A DNA stretch of 34,101 nucleotides from Bacteroidales bacterium (GCA_900769555.1 CAAGHA010000082.1:1-34101), one strand, 5' to 3'. Positions 7,884 through 15,839 are shown, numbered from the stretch's first letter. Program-made: numbers and translations. Notes: generated by a model from the sequence alone, not told the origin.

Positions 7884-8362
7884 AATGTGACCTCCTTAGC
7901 TTCGATGAATTTTAAGGTCTTTAAAGCCTTGTCTGTATGGAATAGATATTTATCTACTAATTTGTATGCTTTTAATTCAGAGATAAGATTCTGCTTATCA
8001 ATAATACCTCCTTCATAGAGGGCAAATGCCGCATATACTTTATCATTGGCAACTGGACCATAAACAACATCAAAATCGTGATTAAAGTCTTTGTTGGTGC
8101 GATTATTCATCACAAAGTCCACCCATTCTTCTGTTGGGGAATCAAAAAGCAACGCATTAAGACTCTCAAGCAAATTCTCATCAAATTCATAAACATTAAC
8201 ATAACCAACTTGAATGTTTGTATTCAATTTACGTTTAACCCAATCTTCAGCTTGTTTATAAGATGTGGTTGTATAAAACCCCGAACCATAATCCAAGGAT
8301 CTGCTTGGGATGCGAATCTCAGGATTTTCCACAATATCTATACTACCGTGATAAAGAATCAT
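7880..8362 (-). CDS. DUF3990 ADP-ribosyltransferase-like protein, probable toxin
   Basis: The 160-residue product begins MILYHGS, then RSLDYGSGFYTTT and a QAEDWV block, the pattern of DUF3990 proteins, which belong to the ADP-ribosyltransferase fold. YHGS and GFYTT correspond to the NAD-binding strands of that fold. The start at 8362 fits the family N-terminus; an in-frame ATG at 8383 would add seven residues and overlap the upstream gene. The gene lies between DUF3791-like and small partner genes with 4-base spacings or overlaps, so the operon is tightly coupled. The likely role is modification of a cellular or phage target using NAD, held in check by neighbours; substrate unknown. Confidence 0.8.
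   Translation of the reverse strand: MILYHGSIDIVENPEIRIPSRSLDYGSGFYTTTSYKQAEDWVKRKLNTNIQVGYVNVYEFDENLLESLNALLFDSPTEEWVDFVMNNRTNKDFNHDFDVVYGPVANDKVYAAFALYEGGIIDKQNLISELKAYKLVDKYLFHTDKALKTLKFIEAKEVTL
7890..7897 (-). promoter_or_regulatory. Consensus Shine-Dalgarno site
   Basis: AAGGAGGT on the minus strand lies 6 bases before the ATG at 7883 and inside the last codons of the DUF3990 gene. Such full matches are rare in Bacteroidetes and support the start chosen for the 73-residue protein. Confidence 0.7.
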
Positions 8363-8366
8363 ATGC

Positions 8367-8582
8367 TTATTTTTTTCTATCATTTATAAATTCCTCAATA
8401 TCCGCAACAATCCATTGTCTACTTTGAGTGTGGAGAACATCAAAATAATCTTTCAGATAGTCGAAAACGCCATACTCTGAAAATATCGATATAACTTCAT
8501 CTTCGTTTATCCCTTTTTCGTTCATGTATTGTTCAATACAAAACGAAATGAAATATGTTATGTCTTTCAGATTCTTGTCCAT
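8367..8582 (-). CDS. DUF3791-like small protein
   Basis: A 71-residue protein with the features of DUF3791: an N-terminal helix ending FCIEQYM, then FSEYGVFDYLKDYFDVLHTQ and a closing helix DIEEFIND. It follows the XRE regulator by three bases and precedes the DUF3990 gene by four, so it is part of the same transcript. DUF3791 proteins commonly stand beside DUF3990 genes in Firmicutes and Bacteroidetes. An antitoxin or adaptor role is plausible but not established by this sequence. Confidence 0.75.
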   Translation of the reverse strand: MDKNLKDITYFISFCIEQYMNEKGINEDEVISIFSEYGVFDYLKDYFDVLHTQSRQWIVADIEEFINDRKK

Positions 8583-8585
8583 AAG

Positions 8586-8792
8586 TTATATGGTTTTCTT
8601 GTTGTCAAACAAAAGTTCTCTTACGCTAACTGACAATATTTCAGATATTTTATAAAGCAATTCTAAAGATGGTTGTTGTCTATTGCAACAATAGGCATTT
8701 ATGGTACTAAAGCTCATTCCCAATTCATTTGCTAATTTTGTTTGGGACATATCTTTTTCTACTAAAACCATTTTTATTCTATTTAGTTTCAT
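8586..8792 (-). CDS. XRE-family HTH regulator
   Basis: A 68-residue single-domain regulator. The helix-turn-helix covers SQTKLANELGMSFSTINAYCCNRQQPSLELLYKIS in shortened view: SQTKLANELGMS is helix two and STINAYCCNR the recognition helix. It begins 23 bp after a TAnnTTTG box and is preceded by AAGG. Standing first in the four-gene module, it probably represses its own operon and may serve as antitoxin. Confidence 0.88.
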   Translation of the reverse strand: MKLNRIKMVLVEKDMSQTKLANELGMSFSTINAYCCNRQQPSLELLYKISEILSVSVRELLFDNKKTI

Positions 8793-8815
8793 GCCAACCT
8801 TTTTAATTATCTATG

Positions 8816-8823
8816 CAAAGATA
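8816..8823 (-). promoter_or_regulatory. -7 box of the XRE/DUF3990 operon
   Basis: TATCTTTG on the minus strand matches TAnnTTTG. The expected -33 TTTG is not at normal spacing (the nearest is 13 bp away), so the promoter may be weak or regulator-dependent. Confidence 0.5.
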
Positions 8824-8942
8824 GTAATAAATCGTCCAAATATAGCAGATTCTCGCATATTTATATAATAAACATTCCCAAATTCTAAATTTAATATTGT
8901 GGTTGTCTTCTAATAAATGGTATCCAGAAACATTACATATTA

Positions 8943-9152
8943 TTACCTAACAGAACGATTCCTAATCTCCAAGGTTACATCCATGTAACTCCGAAGCCCT
9001 TCAATGTAGTCGGTATATAGCGTCTCGGCATCCCTTCCCTTCAGAATGCGACATTTGCCACACGCTTCACAATCGTGCAGGCATTTCCAAGCTTCAAGCA
9101 CATAGGCGCGCCTTTCTTCTTTGGTGGAATTATCTATCTTCGGAGGTTGCAT
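8943..9152 (-). CDS. Cys4 mini-protein downstream of alcohol dehydrogenase
   Basis: A 69-residue soluble protein with four cysteines in CLHDCEACGKC (C24, C28, C31, C34). The spacing C-x3-C-x2-C-x2-C could hold zinc or an iron-sulfur cluster. I do not recognise a named family. It starts 14 bp after the alcohol dehydrogenase stop, so the two are almost certainly co-transcribed. A redox or maturation role with the enzyme is only a guess. Confidence 0.7.
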   Translation of the reverse strand: MQPPKIDNSTKEERRAYVLEAWKCLHDCEACGKCRILKGRDAETLYTDYIEGLRSYMDVTLEIRNRSVR

Positions 9153-9166
9153 GGTTGGTTATGGAA

Positions 9167-10198
9167 TTATACTATTGCCACCTTAATAACGCCATCCAAC
9201 TTGTTCTCAAAGATGCGGTAGGCTTCCTCAATCTCGCTCAATGGAAAACGATGCGTGATGAGTGGGGTAGTGTCGATTTTTCCTTGCTCAATCAAGCGAA
9301 GGACTTCCTCGCAATCGCATCCATCCACGCCACCGGTCTTGAAGGTGAGGTTCTTACCATACATGTCGGGTAGGGGAAGAGTCTGTGGCTGGTCGTAAAG
9401 AGCTACTATGGTAACGATGGCATTCGGTCGGGCACATTTCCATGCGAGGCGGAAAGTGCCATCGGCTCCAGCCACTTCGAGCACACGGTCGGCTCCGCCA
9501 TGGTCGCTATGTTGAAAAACAAAATCCTTGCATTCTTCGGGAGTGGTGAGTAATACTTCTGGATAATGCTTTTGTACGAATCGTCTTCTCTCTTCGGACT
9601 TCTCACATACAATGATGCGTTTGGGTTGTTTCAGCATTACACAAAGCAAGGTGCAAATACCCGTAGGTCCTGCTCCTATGATAAGTACGGTATCTTCTTC
9701 TGTGATCTCAGAGATACGTGCAGCCCAGAAGCCAGTAGCCAAGACATCGCCTACCAGCAAAGCTTGTTTGTCAGTTACGCTATCAGGAATGCGGTTCAAT
9801 CCTTGATTGGCAAGCGGTACACGCACGTATTCCGTTTGCCCGCCGTCGATGCGGCATCCCAATGCCCAACCTCCATTCGGGTCGGTGCAATTGTTCACAT
9901 AGCCATTACGGCAGAAGAAGCACTCTCCGCAAAAGGTCTCCACATTGACTGTTACTCTATCGCCGGGCTTTACATGGGTTACTTCTGCTCCCACTTCTTC
10001 CACGACCCCCACCATTTCGTGTCCTACGGTAATGCCCGGAACGGCACGAGGAACGCTTCCGTGCTTGATATGTAGGTCGCTGGTGCAGATACTGCTCATT
10101 GTCACACGAACAATGGCATCGGTAGGTTCTATCAATGTAGGCTTCGGCTTCTCCACCAAAGCGAACTTTCCTTTTTCTATGTATGTGTAGGCTTGCAT
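9167..10198 (-). CDS. Zinc-dependent medium-chain alcohol dehydrogenase
   Basis: The 343-residue protein oxidises or reduces a small alcohol/aldehyde or ketone using NAD(P). Catalytic-zinc ligands are C38, H60-E61 and probably D151. The structural zinc site is C90, C93, C96 and C104. The Rossmann motif GAGPTG is at 175-180. The set with an acidic fourth ligand resembles secondary alcohol (isopropanol-type) dehydrogenases; the exact substrate is not evident. It is cytoplasmic and full-length. The first 26 codons are closely repeated at 11982-12059, where a truncated homologue remains, so this copy may have reached its present place by recombination. Confidence 0.9.
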   Translation of the reverse strand: MQAYTYIEKGKFALVEKPKPTLIEPTDAIVRVTMSSICTSDLHIKHGSVPRAVPGITVGHEMVGVVEEVGAEVTHVKPGDRVTVNVETFCGECFFCRNGYVNNCTDPNGGWALGCRIDGGQTEYVRVPLANQGLNRIPDSVTDKQALLVGDVLATGFWAARISEITEEDTVLIIGAGPTGICTLLCVMLKQPKRIIVCEKSEERRRFVQKHYPEVLLTTPEECKDFVFQHSDHGGADRVLEVAGADGTFRLAWKCARPNAIVTIVALYDQPQTLPLPDMYGKNLTFKTGGVDGCDCEEVLRLIEQGKIDTTPLITHRFPLSEIEEAYRIFENKLDGVIKVAIV

Positions 10199-10261
10199 AA
10201 ATTAATAAATTATTTGTATATCCTATGAAATCATTTTAAATCTGACAAAGTTGATCTTGCC

Positions 10262-10804
10262 CTATTTAAGAAGTTCCGTTATCTTCCACCAATTATCTTT
10301 GGATGTCTGATGTAATGTACTTTTATATTCTGGATGTAGTTTTGTCGCTTTTGATGATCCCCCTTCCAACCAATCTACGTAAACACCTACGGGGTATTTC
10401 TTCTCCAACTTGCGATAATATTCGGTTGCGTACCATTTGTTGCTGGAAGAAATAAGTTCAATCGCTTCTTCTCTTGTTAGAATATAAAACTCCATATTGA
10501 TATTGTTGTCTTTCACGTTCATAAAAACAAATACCCATGGTCCTATTATTTTTTCTTCTAAATTTGGAACTATACCATTTGTTTCAGAAGTAAAGCCAGC
10601 CAAAATATTATGGGTTGTTCCTGTTTTTACTTGAACCATTACACTCTTGCCATTATTTGGATTCATACAGATTAAATCTGCATTTTCATAATTCTGGTAA
10701 GAGTTGTTGATATTGATAACATCAAAACCCCTTTTAAGGAGTTCTAATACTACGGCAGTTTCACCGATTACACCTTTTTGTTTGTTAGTAAGTTTCTTAT
10801 TGTT
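10262..10804 (-). pseudogene. PD-(D/E)XK-like nuclease gene lacking a start codon
   Basis: From 10804 the frame encodes 180 residues. They show the restriction-endonuclease-like pattern: an E in GVIGETAVVLELLKRGF, a D in ENADLI, and QVK in VMVQVKTG. The frame is closed upstream by TAA (10805-10807), and no ATG, GTG or TTG occurs before the ATG at 10666. Starting there would discard the conserved glutamate and aspartate. Either the original start was lost or a non-standard start is used. It follows the macro-like gene by 18 bp, so read-through translation from that gene is possible. Family identity is inferred from motif order only. Confidence 0.6.
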
Positions 10805-10822
10805 TTACGATTTATAATTATA

Positions 10823-11956
10823 TTATCTCCAATCAAATTCCGCACCCAAAATCTCAAGTCCTTGATATTTCCAAAGTTCTTGATTATAATTAGGCGTGAA
10901 TTTTGCCATCAATATTTTTAGTTGCTTTTCTTCTTCAGTATCTCTCCATCCATTGAATTGCATGGTACGCTGATTGACTCCGATGAAATCACTTGCGTCT
11001 AATTGATAAAACACTGTGCCGACTCGAGTCATTTTATACTGTTGACGATTGCAATCACCCAAACGCCAACTGTGATTGTCTAATATAAAACAATAAGAAC
11101 CAATGCCTTCTACAGAACACAATGCTCCAACGGCCAGATGGTGAGTTAGATATTGGTTTTCTTCCACTTTTATCACGTCGCCGGTATAGATATTTTCTCC
11201 GTTGCAATCTTTAAATTCTGTTTGCGCACCGGCAAAAATAACTCTACGAGCATAACCTCGTCCCTTGCATTCGTCGTTGAACACTGCTTCTACAACGTCT
11301 TGATTATGGTCGTCAAGATATTTGTCGTCCAATTCCCAAACATAGAAATCATCCCCAAAGAAAAAGAAATCGCCCAAATGAGCATAAGCAAACTTCTTGT
11401 TTTCTGCAACGTATCTCACTTTGATATTGGGCAAGAATTTACTGATTCCGGCTCCAATTTCGTATAAGTGTTGTTCGCAAAGACGTTTTAAGACAGTATC
11501 ACTTACAACAAGCGGCGCTGCCTCTTTCCCTCTCGGTGTCTTCAAACCGAGTGTGTAGTCAATAGTCATGTACGGTAACCACTGACGAGGATACGCAATA
11601 TTAGGAACGTCCAATGCATCTTCAAATAATTGTGCCATATCAGAATCTTTGAATCCGGCAATTCCACATCCTACACGAGTGAGCAAAAAACGATTCATCG
11701 GATGTGCTTTTGCATATTCTATGAATTTTTTTGCGTATGGGCGTATCTCTTCAAGTCCGCCGTGCATTGTCGGAATGGCGTAGCATTTTCCTGTCGGCCC
11801 GTCACCGACACCCCATTCTGCACCGAATTTTTGATGAGCCACCCTTGCAGCTCCTCCCATGTGCATTCCTTCCAGATTGCTACCGAAGACAAATATCTCA
11901 CAGTTAGACAGTTGCTCAACTAAATCAGGAGTAAATCGTTTGTTATTAATTTTCAT
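10823..11956 (-). CDS. Macro-like (A1S_2505-type) protein with YopX-like C-terminal region
   Basis: The 377-residue protein starts at ATG 11956 (upstream ATGs lie inside the dehydrogenase fragment). Residues 20-125 contain FGSNLEGMHMGGAA, CYAIPTM and TRVGCGIAGF, which look like the glycine-rich loops of a macro/Appr-1''-p-type ADP-ribose-binding fold and match phage-associated A1S_2505-like proteins. Residues about 220-340 (IYTGDVIKVEE, SYCFILDNHSW) resemble phage YopX proteins. Both halves therefore suggest a phage or mobile origin. The nuclease-like gene follows directly. Whether it binds or removes ADP-ribose is untested inference. Confidence 0.75.
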   Translation of the reverse strand: MKINNKRFTPDLVEQLSNCEIFVFGSNLEGMHMGGAARVAHQKFGAEWGVGDGPTGKCYAIPTMHGGLEEIRPYAKKFIEYAKAHPMNRFLLTRVGCGIAGFKDSDMAQLFEDALDVPNIAYPRQWLPYMTIDYTLGLKTPRGKEAAPLVVSDTVLKRLCEQHLYEIGAGISKFLPNIKVRYVAENKKFAYAHLGDFFFFGDDFYVWELDDKYLDDHNQDVVEAVFNDECKGRGYARRVIFAGAQTEFKDCNGENIYTGDVIKVEENQYLTHHLAVGALCSVEGIGSYCFILDNHSWRLGDCNRQQYKMTRVGTVFYQLDASDFIGVNQRTMQFNGWRDTEEEKQLKILMAKFTPNYNQELWKYQGLEILGAEFDWR

Positions 11957-11963
11957 ACTATTC

Positions 11964-12059
11964 TTATTTATATTCATTATACGTGGGTTCCAACAACGTA
12001 GGCTTCGGCTTCTCCACCAAAGCGAACTTTCCATTTTCTATGTATGTGTATGCCAGCAT
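11964..12059 (-). pseudogene. 5' fragment of an alcohol dehydrogenase gene
   Basis: From ATG 12059 the minus strand encodes YTYIENGKFALVEKPKPT and continues to LLEPT, matching residues 1-26 of the intact dehydrogenase with few changes. After EPT (11982) the homology stops and the frame closes six codons later at 11964. It lies 8 bp after the HARE-HTH-like gene, the position an intact operon gene would have. It marks the far edge of the segment carrying the macro-like and nuclease genes. Confidence 0.85.
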
Positions 12060-12067
12060 AATTCTTT

Positions 12068-12274
12068 TCAAATCATCAACATAATCCGCCCTTCCGCTTT
12101 GACAAACGTATCTGGATAACGACAGATCACCGCATATACTTGATTCGAAGTAACGGGTTTTCCATCCTTGCGGATATGTAACCGTTGGCGGTTAATCATT
12201 TCCGCAATCTGTTCCGTTCGCATTCCTCGGTTTTGGCTTGCGAGGCAGTAAAGTATAGCTTCTTCTATTTTCAT
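12068..12274 (-). CDS. HARE-HTH-like mini-protein
   Basis: A 68-residue winged-helix-like protein. AILYCLASQNRGMRTEQIAEMI followed by PVTSNQVYAVICRYPDTFV resembles, in parts, the HARE-HTH domain found alone or fused to restriction enzymes and chromatin proteins. Only the two helical blocks and a closing strand EGRIMLMI are present. A TAGCTTTG -7 box lies upstream at 12338-12345. It stands directly before the truncated dehydrogenase, which suggests an ancestral operon with the dehydrogenase. A DNA-binding role is likely; the target is unknown. Confidence 0.65.
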   Translation of the reverse strand: MKIEEAILYCLASQNRGMRTEQIAEMINRQRLHIRKDGKPVTSNQVYAVICRYPDTFVKAEGRIMLMI

Positions 12275-12337
12275 ATATTTTTTTCAAATCTTGCCAAATC
12301 TTATTTTTTAAGCAATATTATACTGATATTTATAACG

Positions 12338-12345
12338 CAAAGCTA
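12338..12345 (-). promoter_or_regulatory. -7 box upstream of the HARE-HTH-like gene
   Basis: TAGCTTTG on the minus strand matches TAnnTTTG. No clear -33 element was found. Confidence 0.45.
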
Positions 12346-12417
12346 CTCTTTTTCTTTCTTTTGACGGAATATTTCAATCAAAAAATATGATTTATACGTT
12401 TTAGCCCTTTTAAGCAA

Positions 12418-12516
12418 GTTTTGATTTAATTATTAACGGACACGGCGTGCCGTGTCCCTACAGCATTTGCTCTGTCTTCAATAAAAACAATCTTTTTTCA
12501 GTTGCTACATTGTTTA
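12418..12516. repeat. Direct repeat copy 1 with GGACACGGC hairpin
   Basis: About 99 bp that recur at 12572-12671 with a few differences and one small indel. Inside, GGACACGGC (12438-12446) and GCCGTGTCC (12449-12457) form a 9-bp stem with a two-base turn. The layout is like a REP unit. The gap 12275-12763 otherwise holds only promoters. Confidence 0.85.
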
Positions 12517-12571
12517 TTAATTCCTTTTTCTGTTCGCTCCACTCCCGTAATACACGGCGTGATCATTATTG

Positions 12572-12671
12572 GTTTTGATTTAATTATTAACGGACACGGC
12601 GTGCCGTGTCCCTACAACATTTGCTCTGTCTTCAATAAAAACAATCTTTTTTCAGTTCGCCACATTGTTTA
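12572..12671. repeat. Direct repeat copy 2 with GGACACGGC hairpin
   Basis: Second copy, offset 154 bp from the first, with the hairpin at 12592-12611. Between the copies, near 12552, a half-site ACACGGCGTG is left over, which may be the trace of a third unit. Confidence 0.85.
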
Positions 12672-12707
12672 CTGTATTGTAAAAAACGAAATTAAATGCA
12701 AAAGAAG

Positions 12708-12737
12708 TTGCAAAATTTTAATAAAATTTTATCTTTG
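12708..12737 (+). promoter_or_regulatory. Promoter of the CotH/lamin-tail gene
   Basis: TATCTTTG (12730-12737) matches the -7 consensus, and GTTG ending at 12710 stands 19 bp upstream as a near -33 element. The start codon at 12764 follows 26 bp later. Confidence 0.6.
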
Positions 12738-12763
12738 TGGTTGTTTCATAAAATTTTTAGCGT

Positions 12764-15700
12764 ATGAAAAGATTATTACAAATATTGATATTGCTCTCGT
12801 GTTACTTTAATGCGTTTGCAGAAGTACGCATTACGGAAATCATGCCGAGTAATGTTGCTACGGTTATCAGTGATAAGTACGACTATGACGGCTATGTCGA
12901 GTTCTACAATGACGGAGGAGAAGTGGATCTGAAAGGTTGGACTATTACTAATATAAAGGAGGGCGTGGAAGATTGGAGTTTGGTGTTAGACTCTTCGCAT
13001 GTTTTGCCGAATGGTTATTCGTTGCTGTTTTTTGATGAGGGAGAGACAAGCAGTGCCACAGCCAAACGTGTTCAGTCTAATTACGTAGGAAGTGTGGGGG
13101 AGAAACTTACGGCAGATGCCGGTATGGTGATTTTTTCGAATAACGATGAGCAAATTGCAATACCTTATCCGCAGCAGTATCCGCACCTTTCTTATTGCGA
13201 AGATGGTTTCATGGTTCCTACACCGGGCAAAGAGAATGGCGGACTGGTGACGTCTATCTCAAATCGAGTGGTTTCACCTACATTTAGTGGTAGTAAGCCC
13301 GGATTGTATGAGAGTACTATTAGTGTGGAACTCTCTTGTGCAACAGATGGTGCACAAATCTATTATACTCTGAATGGTGATATTCCTACTATTGAAAATG
13401 GAACGAAATATGATTCTCCTTTTTCTGTTAGTCAGACAACTGTGGTACGTGCAAGGGCGTATAAAGACGGAATGTTGTTCAGCGAGATTCTTACAGGTAG
13501 CTTTATCTTCTCAGACAAGTTTTATGAGGCGTGTAAAGGAGTGGGAGAGAGACTGCCTATCGTTTCACTCTCTGTAAATAATGTAGATATGTTTAGCGAT
13601 ACACTCGGTATATATGTAGAGGGTACAAATGGTGTTGTTGGAGGTTGTTATGATGAGCCGTATAACTTCTATCGGGATTGGATGCGTTCTGCAAATTTTG
13701 AATATATATTGAATGGAGAAGTGGTTGACAATCAAGAGGTTGAAATAGGTGTTTATGGTGGTTGTACAAGAATTCATGTCGGTAAAAGTTTGAAAATTAA
13801 AGCCAATAAACGTTCCGGAAATTCTAAAATGGAGTATGATAACTTTTTCCAACGTCGTGATTATAAAAAGTATGAAAGTCTTGCGTTGCGAAATGGCGGA
13901 AATGGTTATTCGTATGTGCAACCTCGTTGGAGAGATATGTTTATCCAAAGTCTGGCTGATGGTATGAATATTGACAAGCAGGAGGCGCAGCCGGTAGCTT
14001 TCTACCTTAATGGAGCCTATTATGGTATGATGATTCTGACGGAGAGAACTAATAAGGATTTTGTTGAACATAATTACGGACTTAAAGAGGATGAAATCGA
14101 TTTCTTTAGTGTTAGTGCCGGAAATGGTTATGAGTGCGAGGCAGGAACGAGAGATGCGTATGATAAGATGATCAACTATGCCGGCAATAATTATGACAAG
14201 GCGGAATTTTATGATGAGTTAGATAAAATGATGGAGATTGATGAATATGTCGATTATCAGATTATTGAACAATATGTTGGCAATACAGATTGGGTCTCTA
14301 ATAATACCAAACTCTGGAGAAAACATGATGGAGGAAGGTTCCGTTGGATACTCTTTGATACGGATTTTGGTTTGTCAAAGGCTACATCTGTTGATAAGGA
14401 TATGATTAAATTTGCCACCTCTGAAAAGGGTAATGAATCAATGAAGATATTGCTCAGGTCTTGTCTTAAGAACGAAGATTTTCGTTGGAAGTTCCTCGAC
14501 CAATATCTTGACAGATTAGAAAATCAGTTTACAGATGAGCGAATTGACGCGAAGCATGATTCGATTTTGAATCTGACGAGACTTGATATGTGCGCAACGA
14601 ACAAAAATTGTGGATTTTTAGATTCTCCCGGTAATCCGGCAGATTTTGATGAGGCTGTCGAAGAGATGCGTAATTTCGCTAAAGAGAGAAAGGCATACGT
14701 TGTTGAGCAATTAAAAAAAGAATTTGGTTTGGGAGATGATAGTGTGACTATTAAGATAAGACCTGTATTCCCAAATTCTGAAACTCCAGATTTTAAATTT
14801 CTTCTCAATAAAAGAGAGATAAAATCGTTGAAATACAATACTTGGAGATATTCCGGAGAAAGAGTTAAGGCGGAAATGATTGTCCCTCCGGGTTATAAGA
14901 TTCACATGTGGGCAATTAATGATACGATTGTCAAACTTGACAACGGAAGAAATTATGTTGAGGATGATTTGACAGCTGTTGCTAAATCAAAAGAGTTGAA
15001 GTTTTCTATCTATTTTGAGTATGATCCGGACTATGTTTTACCGACCAATCTTTGTTTGAACGAAATTTGTGCTTCTAACAAAACCATAGAAGATGAGGAT
15101 GGCAAAACACCGGATTGGATTGAGGTTTACAATGGAACAGATAGCGATGTCGATTTGGCGGGAATGGTTGTTGAAAATGTGGAAAAGTCTGTGAAATGTA
15201 CTATCCCGAAAGGATTTGAAGAGACGGTTGTACCTGCTCATGGATATAAACTTCTTTGGGCTGATAAAGAGCCGGAGAGAGGACCTTTACACTTGAATTT
15301 TAAGTTGGGAGTGACCTCTTCCGAAACAATTACGTTGACAAGTTTTTACAGAGACAGTGTTGTTCTTTTAAGCTCAATAACCTACAATATGCATGGTTCC
15401 GGAGAGTCGTTCGGTCGTGTTGTTGATGGGCATTCAGATATTGTCTTATTTGATGAATGTATGGATGCTGATGGGAATAAGATTTTTACTTCTACACCAT
15501 TGGAACCTAATGGAAGTAAAGCTTGTGAAACTGTTTCGGATAGGATGACATTGGCAAAAGATTCTGTTTTTCAAATCTATACACGCGGAAAAACCATTGT
15601 TTTGCAGAATATAGACCGAGGCTGTTTGGTAGAGGTGTTTTCTGTATCAGGGATATTGATAACTCAAAAAACAGCTCAATCGGATGTGGTGGAAATTTCT

Positions 15701-15769
15701 CTTTCAGTTCCGGGAATATACTTTATTAAGGTTGGTTCTGATATCCGAAAGGTGGTTGTGGAGAGATAA
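12764..15769 (+). CDS. Secreted CotH-type protein with two lamin-tail domains and type IX-like C-terminus
   Basis: The 1001-residue protein opens with a signal peptide (cleavage likely after residue 19). Next are a lamin-tail domain (about 20-125, VRITEIMPSN and VEFYNDGGEVDLKGWTI), a chitobiase C-terminal-like module (about 165-250, IYYTLNGDIPT), and a CotH kinase-like domain (about 265-560). The CotH part includes SLKIKANKRSG, SLALRNGG, a QPVAFYLNGAYYGMMILTE block and FDTDFG near residue 531. A second lamin-tail domain follows (about 757-870). The last 70 residues (VEVFSVSGI, PGIYFIKVG, KVVVER) look like a type IX secretion sorting domain. CotH homologues can phosphorylate proteins; the target here is unknown. 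It stands alone with its own promoter and terminator. Confidence 0.88.
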   Translation: MKRLLQILILLSCYFNAFAEVRITEIMPSNVATVISDKYDYDGYVEFYNDGGEVDLKGWTITNIKEGVEDWSLVLDSSHVLPNGYSLLFFDEGETSSATAKRVQSNYVGSVGEKLTADAGMVIFSNNDEQIAIPYPQQYPHLSYCEDGFMVPTPGKENGGLVTSISNRVVSPTFSGSKPGLYESTISVELSCATDGAQIYYTLNGDIPTIENGTKYDSPFSVSQTTVVRARAYKDGMLFSEILTGSFIFSDKFYEACKGVGERLPIVSLSVNNVDMFSDTLGIYVEGTNGVVGGCYDEPYNFYRDWMRSANFEYILNGEVVDNQEVEIGVYGGCTRIHVGKSLKIKANKRSGNSKMEYDNFFQRRDYKKYESLALRNGGNGYSYVQPRWRDMFIQSLADGMNIDKQEAQPVAFYLNGAYYGMMILTERTNKDFVEHNYGLKEDEIDFFSVSAGNGYECEAGTRDAYDKMINYAGNNYDKAEFYDELDKMMEIDEYVDYQIIEQYVGNTDWVSNNTKLWRKHDGGRFRWILFDTDFGLSKATSVDKDMIKFATSEKGNESMKILLRSCLKNEDFRWKFLDQYLDRLENQFTDERIDAKHDSILNLTRLDMCATNKNCGFLDSPGNPADFDEAVEEMRNFAKERKAYVVEQLKKEFGLGDDSVTIKIRPVFPNSETPDFKFLLNKREIKSLKYNTWRYSGERVKAEMIVPPGYKIHMWAINDTIVKLDNGRNYVEDDLTAVAKSKELKFSIYFEYDPDYVLPTNLCLNEICASNKTIEDEDGKTPDWIEVYNGTDSDVDLAGMVVENVEKSVKCTIPKGFEETVVPAHGYKLLWADKEPERGPLHLNFKLGVTSSETITLTSFYRDSVVLLSSITYNMHGSGESFGRVVDGHSDIVLFDECMDADGNKIFTSTPLEPNGSKACETVSDRMTLAKDSVFQIYTRGKTIVLQNIDRGCLVEVFSVSGILITQKTAQSDVVEISLSVPGIYFIKVGSDIRKVVVER

Positions 15770-15796
15770 AAAGCTGTTTTTTAGGAAATATATCAG

Positions 15797-15839
15797 AAAG
15801 GGGTACGCTAAAGAATGATGATGTGTACCTCTTTTTTTT
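15797..15839 (+). terminator. Rho-independent terminator of the CotH gene
   Basis: AGGGGTAC (15799-15806) pairs with GTACCTCT (15825-15832), with one G-U pair, followed by a run of eight T. It lies 28 bp after the stop codon. Confidence 0.8.

Noticed and set aside
9566..10075. Plus-strand open frame of 169 codons.
   Set aside because: It lies wholly antisense to the well-supported alcohol dehydrogenase gene and has no family features.
13565..14071. Minus-strand open frame of 168 codons inside the CotH gene.
   Set aside because: It is an antisense shadow of the CotH coding region without independent promoter or motif.
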